Part shown: piece by piece, positions 1-8,939 of the stretch
How the letters are laid out: each line of letters begins with the position of its first letter
Position numbering within the stretch: the stretch's first letter is position 1
Assembly: GCF_003100395.1 (NCBI RefSeq)
Contig: NZ_CP029210.1
Location: 2,728,001 to 2,792,000 of the forward strand
Direction of reading: 5' to 3'
DNA: 64,000 bases
DNA from: Aquabacterium olei
GTDB lineage: Bacteria > Pseudomonadota > Gammaproteobacteria > Burkholderiales > Burkholderiaceae_C
Made by a program: the position numbers and the translations under genes
Notes under the pieces: generated by a model
The model's input: the letters and a program-made list of their open reading frames with translations, nothing else
Database searches by the model: none
Told to the model about the DNA's origin: nothing

Positions 1-1069
1 CACGCATGTCTTCGATGCGGCTGTTGGTGCACGACCCGATGAAAACCTTGTCGACGCGGATGTCGTTGATGGCCTTGTTGGGTTCGAGCGCCATGTACTG
101 CAGCGCACGCTCCATCGCGGAGCGCTTGACCGGGTCCTTTTCCTTGTCGGGATCCGGCACGCGGTCCTCGATGGACAGCACCATCTCCGGCGAGGTGCCC
201 CAGGTGACCTGTGGCTTGATCTCGTCGGCGTTCAGCTCGACGACCACGTCGAACACGGCGTCCGGATCGGAATGCAGCGTACGCCAGTACGCAACAGCCT
301 GATCCCACTCCACGCCGGAAGGCGTGAAGGGGCGGCCCTTGACGTAGTTGATCGTGGTGTCGTCCACGGCGACAAGGCCGGCGCGCGCACCGGCCTCGAT
401 GGCCATGTTGCACACCGTCATGCGGCCTTCCATGCTGAGTGCGCGGATGGCGCTGCCGGCGAACTCGATGGTGTAGCCGGTGCCGCCCGCTGTGCCGATC
501 TTGCCGATGATGGCCAGCACGATGTCCTTGCCCGAGCAGCCCTTGGGCAGCGTGCCCTCGACCTTCACGAGCATGTTCCTGGCCTTCTTGGCCAGCAGCG
601 TCTGGGTGGCCATGACGTGCTCGACCTCGGACGTGCCGATGCCATGCGCCAGGGCGCCGAACGCGCCGTGGGTGGAGGTGTGGCTGTCGCCGCACACCAC
701 GGTCATGCCGGGCAGCGTGGCACCCTGCTCCGGGCCGATGACGTGGACGATGCCCTGCCGCTTGTCACCCATCTTGAACTGCGTGATGCCAAAGCGGTCG
801 CAGTTCTTGTCAAGGGTGTCGACCTGCAGCTTGGATACCGGGTCCTTGATGCCTTCGCGACGGTCGGTCGTGGGCACGTTGTGGTCGCTGACGGCCAGGT
901 TGGCCGACAGGCGCCACAGCTTGCGGCCAGCAATGTCGAGGCCTTCGAACGCCTGGGGGCTGGTCACTTCGTGCACCAACTGGCGGTCGATGTAAAGGAC
1001 GGCGGTGCCGTCTTCCTCGGTGTGGACGACGTGTTCGTCCCAGATCTTGTCGTAGAGCGTGCGTCCCAT
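1..1069 (-). CDS. leuC: 3-isopropylmalate dehydratase large subunit, partial (cut by window start)
   Basis: Isopropylmalate isomerase large subunit: with LeuD it interconverts 2- and 3-isopropylmalate in leucine synthesis, in the cytoplasm, using a [4Fe-4S] cluster. About 356 codons are present; the 3' part with the rest of the cluster-binding cysteines lies outside the window. The reading frame begins [15 protein letters not shown] and carries the aconitase-family stretches [13 protein letters not shown] and, near the window edge, [12 protein letters not shown], the first cluster cysteine. The spacing and the IGTSEVEHV motif are those of LeuC rather than AcnA or AcnB. The ATG at 1069-1067 follows an AGGA-like ribosome site. 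leuD would be expected further left. It is the first of four aconitase-superfamily genes in the window. Identification is firm. Confidence 0.95.
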   Translation of the reverse strand, partial: MGRTLYDKIWDEHVVHTEEDGTAVLYIDRQLVHEVTSPQAFEGLDIAGRKLWRLSANLAVSDHNVPTTDRREGIKDPVSKLQVDTLDKNCDRFGITQFKMGDKRQGIVHVIGPEQGATLPGMTVVCGDSHTSTHGAFGALAHGIGTSEVEHVMATQTLLAKKARNMLVKVEGTLPKGCSGKDIVLAIIGKIGTAGGTGYTIEFAGSAIRALSMEGRMTVCNMAIEAGARAGLVAVDDTTINYVKGRPFTPSGVEWDQAVAYWRTLHSDPDAVFDVVVELNADEIKPQVTWGTSPEMVLSIEDRVPDPDKEKDPVKRSAMERALQYMALEPNKAINDIRVDKVFIGSCTNSRIEDMR

Positions 1070-1452
1070 GATCCTGTCGCGCGGGGAAGGGGCAGACTGC
1101 CCCCAGGTTGGGGAAAGTTGTCAATTTTACGACAGGCAACGGCACCCACGCGCACCCTTCCTCAGGCGATCCCCCCGACAACATGGGCACTTCGCCCCGT
1201 GCGACGGGCTTTCGCGACGGCGTCAGCGACAGCCCGCTTCGGAGGAAGGTGCGGGCGGGCACTCCGATCGGGTATCGGTCCGCACGGGCACGCAGCGGCC
1301 GCCAAGGCCCAGATCGCGATAGCGGGGCGGAAGGGTGCCGAAATGCCCACCACGCACTCGCGGGAGCCCGGACACCACGCGCCAAGAAAAAACCCGGCCG
1401 GGGCCGGGTTTCGAGGGGTTCACTGACCCGACCAGCGGGCCAGGTGAAACGG
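1070..1452. other. leuC-gltA intergenic region (383 bases)
   Basis: No convincing gene was seen on either strand. The gltA-proximal end holds the gltA terminator (1385-1411). The remainder, about 1070-1380, must contain the leuC promoter and leader. A TAAAAT hexamer reads on the minus strand near 1128, but no well-spaced -35 box could be matched to it, so no promoter is called. No leucine-rich leader peptide was recognised. Confidence 0.5.
1385..1411 (-). terminator. Rho-independent terminator of gltA
   Basis: On the minus strand a GC-rich hairpin with arms AACCCGGCC and GGCCGGGTT is followed directly by a run of T. It lies about 40 bases past the gltA stop and ends the sdh-gltA transcription unit before leuC. 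Confidence 0.85.
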
Positions 1453-2763
1453 TCAGCGCTTGGCGATCGGAGCCACGTCGCGCTTCTCGGCGCCGACGAA
1501 CAGCTGACGCGGACGGCCGATCTTGTACTCGGGGTCGCCGATCATTTCGTCGAGCTGGGCGATCCAGCCGACCGTACGGGCCAGCGCGAAGATCGCGGTG
1601 AACAGCGGCACGGGGATGCCAATGGCGCGCTGCACGATGCCCGAGTAGAAGTCGACGTTCGGGTAGAGCTTGCGCTGCACGAAGTAGTCGTCTTCCAGGG
1701 CAATCTGCTCGAGCTTCTTGGCCAGGGCGAACAGCGGGTCGTTTTCCAGGCCCAGCTCGGCCAGCACCTCGTTGCAGGTTTCCTGCATCAGCTTGGCGCG
1801 CGGGTCGTAGTTCTTGTAGACGCGGTGACCGAAGCCCATCAGGCGCACGCCCGAGTTCTTGTCCTTCACCTTTTCCATGAACTCGCCGACCTTCGAGATG
1901 CCGCCCATGGCCTGGATTTCTTCCAGCATGTTCAGGCAGGCCTCGTTGGCACCACCGTGGGCCGGGCCCCACAGGCAGGCCACACCAGCGGCAATGGCCG
2001 CGAACGGGTTGGTGCCCGACGAGCCGCACAGACGCACGGTCGAGGTCGAGGCGTTCTGCTCATGGTCAGCGTGCAGGGTGAAGATGCGGTCCATGGCGCG
2101 CTCGAGCACCGGGTTCACCTTGTACTCTTCGCACGGCGTGGCGAACATCATGCGCAGGAAGTTGCCAGCGTAGGACAGGTCGTTCTTCGGGTAGATGAAC
2201 GGCTGGCCGATCGAGTACTTGTACGCCATGGCCACGAGCGTGGGCATCTTGGCGATCAGGCGGATCGCGGCGACCTTGCGGTGCTCGGGATTGTTGATGT
2301 CCGTGCTGTCGTGATAGAAGGCCGACAGCGCGCCGACCAGGCCGGTCAGCACCGCCATCGGGTGCGCGTCACGACGGAAACCGCGCAGGAAGAACTGCAT
2401 CTGCTCGTTGACCATCGTGTGGTTGGTCACGCGGTTGACGAACTCGTCCTTCTGCGACTGGTTCGGCAGGTCGCCGTTCAGCAGCAGGTAGCAGGTTTCC
2501 AGGAAGTCGCAGTTGGTGGCAAGCTGCTCGATGGGGTAGCCGCGGTACAGCAGCTCACCCTTGTCACCGTCGATGTAGGTGATCTTCGAGTTGCACGACG
2601 CCGTCGACAGGAAGCCAGGGTCGTAGGTGAACTTGCCGGTCTGGCCGTACAGCTTGCGGATGTCAATCACATCCGGGCCGACAGAACCCTTGTAGATGGG
2701 CAGTTCCATGCTGGGGCTGCCGTCAGAAAACGACAGGGTGGCTTTCACGTCGGACGGGGTCAT
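1453..2763 (-). CDS. gltA: Citrate synthase (type II, hexameric)
   Basis: Condenses oxaloacetate with acetyl-CoA to citrate, the entry step of the TCA cycle. The 436-residue product has the length of the NADH-sensitive type II enzymes of Gram-negative bacteria, including the N-terminal beta domain absent from PrpC. Catalytic residues are visible: His269 in [11 protein letters not shown], His313 in [14 protein letters not shown] and Asp371 in PNVDFYSG, matching H264, H305 and D362 of the E. coli enzyme. The ATG at 2763 is chosen because AGGAG (2773-2769) sits five bases upstream; the in-frame GTG at 2769 overlaps that site. It is the last gene of the gntR-sdhCDABE-gltA row and ends at a strong terminator. 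Confidence 0.97.
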   Translation of the reverse strand: MTPSDVKATLSFSDGSPSMELPIYKGSVGPDVIDIRKLYGQTGKFTYDPGFLSTASCNSKITYIDGDKGELLYRGYPIEQLATNCDFLETCYLLLNGDLPNQSQKDEFVNRVTNHTMVNEQMQFFLRGFRRDAHPMAVLTGLVGALSAFYHDSTDINNPEHRKVAAIRLIAKMPTLVAMAYKYSIGQPFIYPKNDLSYAGNFLRMMFATPCEEYKVNPVLERAMDRIFTLHADHEQNASTSTVRLCGSSGTNPFAAIAAGVACLWGPAHGGANEACLNMLEEIQAMGGISKVGEFMEKVKDKNSGVRLMGFGHRVYKNYDPRAKLMQETCNEVLAELGLENDPLFALAKKLEQIALEDDYFVQRKLYPNVDFYSGIVQRAIGIPVPLFTAIFALARTVGWIAQLDEMIGDPEYKIGRPRQLFVGAEKRDVAPIAKR

Positions 2764-2835
2764 GAGCACTCCTAAGGGGGTCGGTCTTGTGAGAGAAATG
2801 GAAACTTCGGGTACCAGGGCCGGCTGACAGCAATG

Positions 2836-2872
2836 TGCCCTCTGCAGTCCGCTCGCGCGGCATCAGAGGGCA
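2836..2872 (-). other. Hairpin between sdhE and gltA
   Basis: Nine-base perfect arms TGCCCTCTG (2836-2844) and CAGAGGGCA (2864-2872) enclose a 19-base loop. There is no following T run on the minus strand, so this is more likely an mRNA processing or stability element than a full terminator. It could set gltA expression apart from sdh. The role is inferred. Confidence 0.45.
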
Positions 2873-2876
2873 ACAT

Positions 2877-3164
2877 TCACGCCGGCTTCACACGCATCAG
2901 CGAAAGCACCTGCATGACTTCGGAGGATGCCAGCTCGCCTTCGGGCTCCTTGCGGGCCAACAGGAGATCCAGCAGATCATTGTCAGACAGGTCCATCAAT
3001 TGAAGCAATCCCTGGACCAACGGTGTGGTCAGACTCGCTTCGTGCTGCTCGAAAAACCGATCGATGAAGATGTCGTTTTCAAGCAGCCCGCGACGACAGC
3101 GCCAGCGTAGCCGACGCAGGGTGTCCGGGTCGGGCATCAGGTCGGCAGGCACGGGAGCGGTCAT
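2877..3164 (-). CDS. sdhE: FAD assembly factor for succinate dehydrogenase (SdhE/CptB family)
   Basis: Small protein that helps attach FAD covalently to SdhA. The 95-residue product has the family signature RGLLENDIFIDRF, equivalent to the conserved RGxxE flavinylation motif, followed by the helical LLQLMDLSDNDLLDLLL segment. The length fits the usual 80-100 residues. The ATG at 3164 is chosen; an in-frame TTG at 3200 would add 12 residues but lacks a ribosome site. The gene lies 55 bases past the sdhB stop and before gltA, the standard betaproteobacterial order, which supports the call. No ribosome site is obvious, so it may be translated from the sdhB message by re-initiation. Confidence 0.9.
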   Translation of the reverse strand: MTAPVPADLMPDPDTLRRLRWRCRRGLLENDIFIDRFFEQHEASLTTPLVQGLLQLMDLSDNDLLDLLLARKEPEGELASSEVMQVLSLMRVKPA

Positions 3165-3219
3165 CGGAATGGGTGGGCTGTTGCGCACGAGGGCGAGCAA
3201 GAATGGAAAGCGGGCGGGA

Positions 3220-3927
3220 TCAGACGGCGCGCTTGACCATCAATTCCTTGATCTTGCCAATGGCCTTCGTGGGGTTCAGGCCCTTGGGGCAGACGTCCAC
3301 GCAGTTCATGATGGTGTGGCAACGGAACAGACGGTATGGGTCTTCCAGGTTATCCAGGCGCTCGGCCGTGGCCTGATCGCGGCTGTCGGCGATGAAGCGG
3401 TAGGCCTGCAGCAGACCGGCGGGGCCCACGAACTTGTCGGGATTCCACCAGAAGCTGGGGCAGCTGGTGGAGCAGCTGGCGCACAGGATGCACTCGTACA
3501 GACCGTCGAGCTCTTCGCGCTCTTCGGGCGACTGCAGACGCTCCTTGTCGGGCGGCGGCGTGTCGTTGACCAGGTACGGCTTGATCGAGTTGTACTGCTT
3601 GAAGAACTGCGTCATGTCCACGATCAGGTCGCGGACAACGGGCAGGCCGGGCAGCGGCTTCAGCACGATCGTGCCGGGCAGCGTGCGCATGTTGGTCAGG
3701 CAGGCCAGACCGTTCTTGCCGTTGATGTTCATGGCGTCCGAACCGCACACGCCTTCACGGCACGAACGGCGGAACGACAGGGTGGGGTCCACAGCCTTGA
3801 GCTTGACCAGGGCGTCCAGCAGCATGCGCTCGTGACCGTCGAGTTCGATCTCGATGGTCTGCATGTAGGGCTTGGCGTCCTTGTCAGGATCGTAGCGATA
3901 GATCTGGAAAGTGCGCTTTTGGCTCAT
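3220..3927 (-). CDS. sdhB: Succinate dehydrogenase iron-sulfur subunit
   Basis: Passes electrons from the FAD of SdhA to quinone in respiratory complex II, on the cytoplasmic face of the inner membrane. The 235-residue product shows all three cluster sites in order: [2Fe-2S] from [12 protein letters not shown] plus NGLAC, then [12 protein letters not shown] for the [4Fe-4S] cluster, and [14 protein letters not shown] supplying the [3Fe-4S] ligands. Length and motif spacing are normal for the family. The start at 3927 follows sdhA by 29 bases. Nothing unusual. Confidence 0.97.
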   Translation of the reverse strand: MSQKRTFQIYRYDPDKDAKPYMQTIEIELDGHERMLLDALVKLKAVDPTLSFRRSCREGVCGSDAMNINGKNGLACLTNMRTLPGTIVLKPLPGLPVVRDLIVDMTQFFKQYNSIKPYLVNDTPPPDKERLQSPEEREELDGLYECILCASCSTSCPSFWWNPDKFVGPAGLLQAYRFIADSRDQATAERLDNLEDPYRLFRCHTIMNCVDVCPKGLNPTKAIGKIKELMVKRAV

Positions 3928-3956
3928 GATGAATTCCTAATGCTGGGTCGCTTCGA

Positions 3957-5735
3957 TCAGAAGGTACGGACCTTCGGCGGCACCGATTCCACGGTCAGCG
4001 GCTTGAGGTTCACAGGCTTGTAGTCCAGGCGGTTGCCTTCGGAGTACCACAGCGAGTGCTTCATCCAGTTGTCGTCGTCGCGGTTCGGGAAGTCGTTGTG
4101 GGCATGAGCACCACGCGACTCCGGACGGGCGGCGGCCGACACCATCGTGGCCTGGGCAGCTTCGATGAGGTTCTCGACTTCCAGGGCTTCGATGCGGGCG
4201 GTGTTGAAGACCTTGGAGTTGTCCTTCAGGCCAATGCTCTTCACGCGCTCGCGGACGTCGGCGATCTTCTTGACGCCTTCTTCCATCGAAGCCTGGGTGC
4301 GGAACACGCCAGCGTGCTTCTGCATGGTCGAACGGATGTCGTTGGCGACGTCCTGGCAGTATTCGCCACCCTTCTGGTTGTCCAGACGGGCCAGACGCGA
4401 CAGGGTGTAGTCGGCAGCGTCCTTGGGCAGCGGCTTGTGGTTCTTGGTCTTGAGGTTGAAGTCGACGATGTGGTTGCCGGCGGCACGGCCGAACACCACG
4501 AGGTCGAGCAGCGAGTTGGTGCCCAGGCGGTTGGCGCCGTGCACCGACACGCAGGAGCACTCACCCACGGCGTACAGGCCGTTGATGATCTCGTTGGGCT
4601 TGCCGTTGGCGGGCACGACGACCTGGCCGTGCACGTTCGTCGGAATGCCACCCATCTGGTAGTGGATGGTCGGCACCACGGGGATCGGCTCCTTGGTGAT
4701 GTCGACGTTGGCGAAGTTGTGGCCGATCTCGTACACCGAGGGCAGACGCTTCATGATCGTCTCGGCACCCAGGTGGGTCATGTCCAGCAGCACGTAGTCC
4801 TTGTTGGGACCGCAGCCACGGCCTTCCTTGATTTCCTGGTCCATCGAGCGGGACACGAAGTCACGCGGAGCCAGGTCCTTCAGGGTCGGGGCGTAGCGTT
4901 CCATGAAGCGCTCGCCGTTGGCGTTGCGCAGGATGGCGCCTTCGCCGCGGCAGCCTTCGGTCAGCAGCACGCCCGCGCCGGCCACGCCGGTGGGGTGGAA
5001 CTGCCAGAACTCCATGTCTTCCAGCGGGATGCCGGCGCGAGCCGCCATGCCCAGGCCGTCGCCGGTGTTGATGAAGGCGTTGGTGGAAGCCTGGTAGATG
5101 CGGCCGGCGCCACCGGTGGCGAACAGCACGGTCTTGGCGTGCAGGATGTGCACGTCGCCGGTTTCCATTTCGAGGGCGGTCACACCCACCACGTCGCCGT
5201 CGGCGTCGCGGATCAGGTCGAGGGCCATCCACTCCACGAAGAACTGGGTGCGGGCCTTGACGTTCTGCTGGTACAGGGTGTGCAGCAGGGCGTGGCCGGT
5301 ACGGTCGGCCGCGGCGCAGGCGCGCTGCACGGGCTTTTCACCGTAATTGGCGGTGTGGCCGCCGAACGGACGCTGGTAGATGGTGCCGTCGGGGTTGCGG
5401 TCGAACGGCATGCCGAAGTGCTCGAGCTCGTACACGACCTTCGGTGCTTCGCGGCACATGAACTCGATGGCGTCCTGGTCGCCGAGCCAGTCGGAGCCCT
5501 TGACGGTGTCGAAGAAGTGATAGTGCCAGTTGTCTTCCGACATGTTGCCCAGCGAGGCACCGATGCCGCCCTGCGCCGCGACGGTGTGCGAGCGGGTCGG
5601 GAAGACCTTGGACAGGACAGCGACGTTCAGGCCGGCCAGGGAGAGCTGCAGCGAGGCACGCATGCCGGAGCCGCCGGCACCCACGATGACGACGTCAAAC
5701 TTGCGGGTGGGAAGAGAGGTAGCGATAGCGGTCAT
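3957..5735 (-). CDS. sdhA: Succinate dehydrogenase flavoprotein subunit
   Basis: Catalytic subunit of complex II: oxidises succinate to fumarate with covalently bound FAD. The 592-residue product begins with the dinucleotide-binding loop VIVGAGGSGMRAS, followed by RSHTVAAQGGIGASLGN, which contains the histidine that normally carries the flavin. The substrate-binding HPTGVAGAGVLLTEGCRGEG and the C-terminal HGANRLGTNSLLDLVVFGR region are present. It starts three bases after the sdhD stop and is translated with it. Length is typical. Confidence 0.97.
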   Translation of the reverse strand: MTAIATSLPTRKFDVVIVGAGGSGMRASLQLSLAGLNVAVLSKVFPTRSHTVAAQGGIGASLGNMSEDNWHYHFFDTVKGSDWLGDQDAIEFMCREAPKVVYELEHFGMPFDRNPDGTIYQRPFGGHTANYGEKPVQRACAAADRTGHALLHTLYQQNVKARTQFFVEWMALDLIRDADGDVVGVTALEMETGDVHILHAKTVLFATGGAGRIYQASTNAFINTGDGLGMAARAGIPLEDMEFWQFHPTGVAGAGVLLTEGCRGEGAILRNANGERFMERYAPTLKDLAPRDFVSRSMDQEIKEGRGCGPNKDYVLLDMTHLGAETIMKRLPSVYEIGHNFANVDITKEPIPVVPTIHYQMGGIPTNVHGQVVVPANGKPNEIINGLYAVGECSCVSVHGANRLGTNSLLDLVVFGRAAGNHIVDFNLKTKNHKPLPKDAADYTLSRLARLDNQKGGEYCQDVANDIRSTMQKHAGVFRTQASMEEGVKKIADVRERVKSIGLKDNSKVFNTARIEALEVENLIEAAQATMVSAAARPESRGAHAHNDFPNRDDDNWMKHSLWYSEGNRLDYKPVNLKPLTVESVPPKVRTF

Positions 5736-5738
5736 TTT

Positions 5739-6101
5739 TTACAGTCTCCACAGCACTTGGATGGCCCAGCCGGCACAGCCGACCAGCCACACGATCGAGA
5801 ACACCTGAAGCGTCAGGCGAATGCCGACCGGCTTGATGTAGTCCATGAAGAGGTCACGCATGCCGACCCACACGTGGTAGAGCATGGCGATGATGACGAC
5901 GAAGGTCAGGGTCTTCATCCACTGCTGGGAGAAGATGCCGGCCCAGCTGTCGTAGCCAAGAGGGCCACCGAAGAGGACCTGCGCCAGCAGGACGACGGTG
6001 AACAGGGCCATCAGAACGGCCGTGATGCGCTGCGCCAACCAGTCGCGCAGACCATAGCTGGCACCCGTGACGATGCGCTTGGTTCCGTAGTTTTGGGACA
6101 T
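5739..6101 (-). CDS. sdhD: Succinate dehydrogenase membrane anchor subunit D
   Basis: One of two integral membrane subunits that bind haem b and ubiquinone and anchor SdhAB. The 120-residue product has three hydrophobic segments (about residues 22-45, 55-80 and 92-115). A histidine in the second segment (LYHVWVGMRDLFMDY) is in the place of the haem ligand. It lies between sdhC and sdhA with short gaps, as usual. Anchor subunits diverge strongly, so the call rests mainly on topology, this motif and position. Confidence 0.92.
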   Translation of the reverse strand: MSQNYGTKRIVTGASYGLRDWLAQRITAVLMALFTVVLLAQVLFGGPLGYDSWAGIFSQQWMKTLTFVVIIAMLYHVWVGMRDLFMDYIKPVGIRLTLQVFSIVWLVGCAGWAIQVLWRL

Positions 6102-6122
6102 GCTTGTTTCCTGGGACAGTGA

Positions 6123-6542
6123 TCAGAACAGACCGAACAGCTTGGCGCCCAGCACGACGGTCAGCGCGATGCTGACAGCCAGGGTCGTCACAGCGGTGGA
6201 CTTGCCGGTCTCCTTGGAGTACGAGTGCGACACTTCCATCAGCAGGTGGCGGATGCCAGCGCAGAAGTGGTGCAGGTAGGCCCAGATCAGGCCCAGCGCG
6301 ACCAGCTTGAAGAACCAGCCGGCCTGGCCCGTGAAGACGGCCGTGAATTCGTCATAGGAGATCTCCGAGGAGACGCTCTTGTCGAACATCCAGATGATGA
6401 AGGGCATCAGCAGGAACATGATCGCGCCGCTGATGCGGTGCAGGATCGACACAATGCCGGCCGCCGGGAGCCGGTAGGCGACGATGTCCGAGATGTGAAT
6501 GTTCCGGTAGACGGGGCGTGGGGTTTTCGCGTTGTCAGCCAT
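6123..6542 (-). CDS. sdhC: Succinate dehydrogenase cytochrome b556 subunit
   Basis: Membrane subunit C of complex II. The 139-residue product has the conserved N-terminal RPVYRNIHI stretch and the SILHRISGAIMFLL quinone-site segment, where Ser and Arg are typical. The HHFCAGIRHLLMEVSH segment carries the haem-ligand histidine. Three transmembrane helices are evident. The start at 6542 is the first of the four sdh structural genes; 147 bases separate it from the upstream GntR gene, leaving room for a promoter of its own or for read-through. Confidence 0.95.
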   Translation of the reverse strand: MADNAKTPRPVYRNIHISDIVAYRLPAAGIVSILHRISGAIMFLLMPFIIWMFDKSVSSEISYDEFTAVFTGQAGWFFKLVALGLIWAYLHHFCAGIRHLLMEVSHSYSKETGKSTAVTTLAVSIALTVVLGAKLFGLF

Positions 6543-6617
6543 GTTGTGTGGGGCTCCTGCCGAGCGTCATTAATCTGTCAAGAGAACACGGGATTTTAGG
6601 GCAATCCCCAGCCCGAC

Positions 6618-6676
6618 GGACTCGTTCTGCTTTTGGTCAAAACTGGGTCAGACCCAAAACAGAACGGGGGACTCGT
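6618..6676. repeat. Hairpin element bracketed by an 8-base direct repeat
   Basis: GGACTCGT occurs at 6618-6625 and again at 6669-6676. Between them, arms CGTTCTG (6623-6629) and CAGAACG (6660-6666) are extended by TTTTGG/CCAAAA with one bulge on each side, giving about 13 paired bases around a GGGTCAGACCC core. The direct repeat around an inverted repeat looks like a small inserted element of REP or MITE type. It could also act as a terminator for the GntR gene or as an sdh leader structure. No T run follows. Confidence 0.4.
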
Positions 6677-6689
6677 GAATGTGTGGCGG

Positions 6690-7529
6690 TCAACTCAGTT
6701 CGTTGCGGTAGTAATGCCTGTCCGTACGGTAGAGGCCACGGCGCAGCTCGACGGGCTGGTCACCGTAGGTCAGGGACAGCCGCTCGACACTGAGCAGCGG
6801 GGTCCCCTGCGGTACCTGCAAAGCCTGTGCGATATCCGCATCGGCGGCCACGGCGCGCAGCTTTTCTTCGGCGCGAATCATGCGCACCCCGAACTCGGAT
6901 TCGAAAAGGCCATACATCGGCCCCCGGTATTCGCTGAGGCGATCGGCCGTGAGCCCCTTGAAGAGGCGGCCCGGCAGCCAGATGTCATCGAAGACCACGG
7001 GGCAGCCGGAGAAGTGCAGCACGCGGCGGATCTCGACCACCATGTCGCCCGGCTTGAGATGCAGGGCACGCGCCACGTCGGCGGGCGCGCGCAGGCGGCG
7101 GCAGTCGAGGAACTCACGGCGGGAATCGGTCGACTCGGCCACCGGCTGATCCGGCATCAGTCGCAGAAAGCGGTACTGGACCTGCTCTTCGGCGTGCGTG
7201 GCCACGAAGGTGCCCTTGCCTTGACGGCGGGTCAGCAGGTTCTCGGCGGCGAGTTCATCGACGGCCTTGCGGACGGTGCCCTGGCTGACCTTGAAACGGG
7301 CCGCCAGTTCGATCTCGCTGGGAATGGCCTCGCCCGGACGCCATTCGCCGGACTGCAGGCTGCGCAGGATCAGCGCCTTGATCTGCTGGTAGAGCGGGCT
7401 GAAGGAGGGCCCCGACGCAGATGCGGATGCGCCACCTGCAGGCAGGGCGGCATCGGCAGCATTGTTAGGCGGAGGGGTCACCACAGCGTGTCGGCTCGTC
7501 TTGAAAGCGATCTTCGTGCGATCGGTCAT
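6690..7529 (-). CDS. GntR-family (HutC subfamily) transcriptional regulator, likely TCA-cycle regulator
   Basis: DNA-binding regulator of 279 residues. After about 45 low-complexity residues comes a GntR winged helix (PLYQQIKALILRSLQSGEW, then PSEIELAARFKVSQGTVRKAVDE) and then a ligand-sensing UTRA domain to the C-terminus. The UTRA domain marks it as HutC-type rather than FadR-type. The ATG at 7529 is chosen as the start of recognisable sequence; the frame is open up to 7640 but that stretch covers the palindrome at 7610-7627. The gene precedes sdhCDAB on the same strand and diverges from mdh, a common Burkholderiales arrangement. The palindrome upstream recurs before acnB, so control of sdh-gltA, mdh, acnB and itself is inferred. 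The effector is unknown. Confidence 0.88.
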   Translation of the reverse strand: MTDRTKIAFKTSRHAVVTPPPNNAADAALPAGGASASASGPSFSPLYQQIKALILRSLQSGEWRPGEAIPSEIELAARFKVSQGTVRKAVDELAAENLLTRRQGKGTFVATHAEEQVQYRFLRLMPDQPVAESTDSRREFLDCRRLRAPADVARALHLKPGDMVVEIRRVLHFSGCPVVFDDIWLPGRLFKGLTADRLSEYRGPMYGLFESEFGVRMIRAEEKLRAVAADADIAQALQVPQGTPLLSVERLSLTYGDQPVELRRGLYRTDRHYYRNELS

Positions 7530-7609
7530 GCATTGGTCAGGCCGGATAAGGCCAGGCCGGGCGGTATTGCACCACAACTGCGGCAGGCACGCAACCAATC
7601 TGTCGAATG

Positions 7610-7627
7610 ATGTCTTATATAAGACAT
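7610..7627. promoter_or_regulatory. 18-base perfect palindrome, probable operator in the gntR-mdh divergent region
   Basis: ATGTCTTATATAAGACAT reads the same on both strands and lies 80 bases from the gntR start and 100 from mdh. A further half-site, TAAGAC, follows at 7627-7632. The same core, GTCTTATA-N-AAGAC, is found before acnB at 21977-21996. The natural candidate to bind it is the adjacent GntR protein; this is inference from position, symmetry and recurrence. Confidence 0.65.
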
Positions 7628-7727
7628 AAGACAAAGGCATTTAACGGGGGCTCGCCATAACGCCCCCGGCAACGCTACACTTGCGGGTTTGTTCCACCCG
7701 TCCGTCACCTTCCCTTCGGAGTTGCAT

Positions 7728-8714
7728 ATGAGCAAAGCACCCGTTCGCGTCGCCGTCACCGGCGCTGCTGGCCAGATTGGCTACGCCCTCCTGTTCCGCA
7801 TTGCCTCTGGCGAAATGCTGGGCAAGGACCAGCCCGTGATCCTGCAACTGCTGGAGATCCCTGACGAGAAGGCCCAGAACGCCCTGAAGGGCGTGATCAT
7901 GGAGCTGGAAGACTGCGCCTTCCCGCTGCTGGCCGGCATCGAAGCCCACAGCGATCCGATGACCGCCTTCAAGGACACCGACTACGCCCTGCTGGTCGGC
8001 GCCCGTCCCCGCGGCCCCGGCATGGAGCGTGCCGACCTGCTGGCTGCCAACGCCCAGATCTTCACCGCCCAGGGCAAGGCCCTGAACGCGGTGGCCTCGC
8101 GCAATGTGCGCGTCCTGGTCGTCGGCAACCCCGCCAACACCAACGCCTACATCGCCATGAAGTCGGCCCCGGATCTGCCGGCCAAGAACTTCACCGCCAT
8201 GCTGCGCCTGGACCACAACCGCGCTGCTTCGCAGATCGCCACCAAGATCGGCTGCGCCGTGGGTGACATCGAGAAGCTGGCCGTGTGGGGCAACCACTCG
8301 CCCACGATGTACGCGGACTACCGTTTCGCCACCGTGAACGGCAAGTCGGTCAAGGACACCATCAACGACCACGACTGGAACGCCAACACGTTCCTGCCGA
8401 CCGTGGGCAAGCGTGGCGCCGCCATCATCGCCGCCCGCGGCCTGTCGTCGGCCGCCTCGGCTGCCAACGCCGCCATCGACCACATGCGCGACTGGGCCCT
8501 GGGCACCAACGGCAAGTGGGTCACGATGGGCATCCCGTCGAACGGCGAATACGGCATCCCCAAGGACGTCATGTTCGGCTACCCGGTCACCTGCGAAGGC
8601 GGCGAGTACAAGATCGTCGAAGGCCTGCCCATCGATGCGTTCTCGCAAGAGTGCATCAACAAGACCCTGGCCGAGCTGCAGGGCGAGCAGGACGGCGTGA
8701 AGCACCTGCTGTGA
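7728..8714 (+). CDS. mdh: Malate dehydrogenase
   Basis: NAD-dependent oxidation of malate to oxaloacetate in the TCA cycle. The 328-residue product is the cytosolic-type (LDH/MDH group) enzyme usual in betaproteobacteria. It begins with the nucleotide-binding loop [13 protein letters not shown]. The substrate arginines lie in [13 protein letters not shown] and LDHNRAASQ, and the catalytic histidine is His190 in [13 protein letters not shown]. The ATG at 7728 is preceded by a CGGAG-like ribosome site. It is divergent from the GntR-sdh-gltA row, sharing the control region with the palindrome at 7610-7627, and ends at a terminator at 8753. Confidence 0.97.
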   Translation: MSKAPVRVAVTGAAGQIGYALLFRIASGEMLGKDQPVILQLLEIPDEKAQNALKGVIMELEDCAFPLLAGIEAHSDPMTAFKDTDYALLVGARPRGPGMERADLLAANAQIFTAQGKALNAVASRNVRVLVVGNPANTNAYIAMKSAPDLPAKNFTAMLRLDHNRAASQIATKIGCAVGDIEKLAVWGNHSPTMYADYRFATVNGKSVKDTINDHDWNANTFLPTVGKRGAAIIAARGLSSAASAANAAIDHMRDWALGTNGKWVTMGIPSNGEYGIPKDVMFGYPVTCEGGEYKIVEGLPIDAFSQECINKTLAELQGEQDGVKHLL

Positions 8715-8721
8715 TGAGAAC

Positions 8722-8784
8722 GCCCCGGTGATCGGGGCGGCTCGAACCAGACAACCGGCCCGTGGCGACACGAGGCCGGTTTTT
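8722..8784 (+). terminator. Rho-independent terminator of mdh
   Basis: Two hairpins in tandem. The first has arms CCCCG/CGGGG around 8722-8738. The second, at 8753-8781, has arms AACCGGCC and GGCCGGTT followed by further T residues and is the likely release site. Confidence 0.8.
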
Positions 8785-8939
8785 CTTTGGCTGTCGCCAC
8801 GGTGACCTGCCGGCCCGGCGCGTGTTTTGCCCACGTCAATTTGTGCGCTCCGCGTACAACCCGCCGGGCATCCAGGCCGTTTTTCGGTGAGACTGCATCC
8901 TGTGAAGGCCTGCTTCTGGCGAACCCTGTCGAGATCACC

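Noticed and set aside
1162-1353. Short open frame in the leuC-gltA gap as a leader peptide
   Set aside because: It lacks a run of leucine codons, a ribosome site and an attenuator hairpin before leuC.
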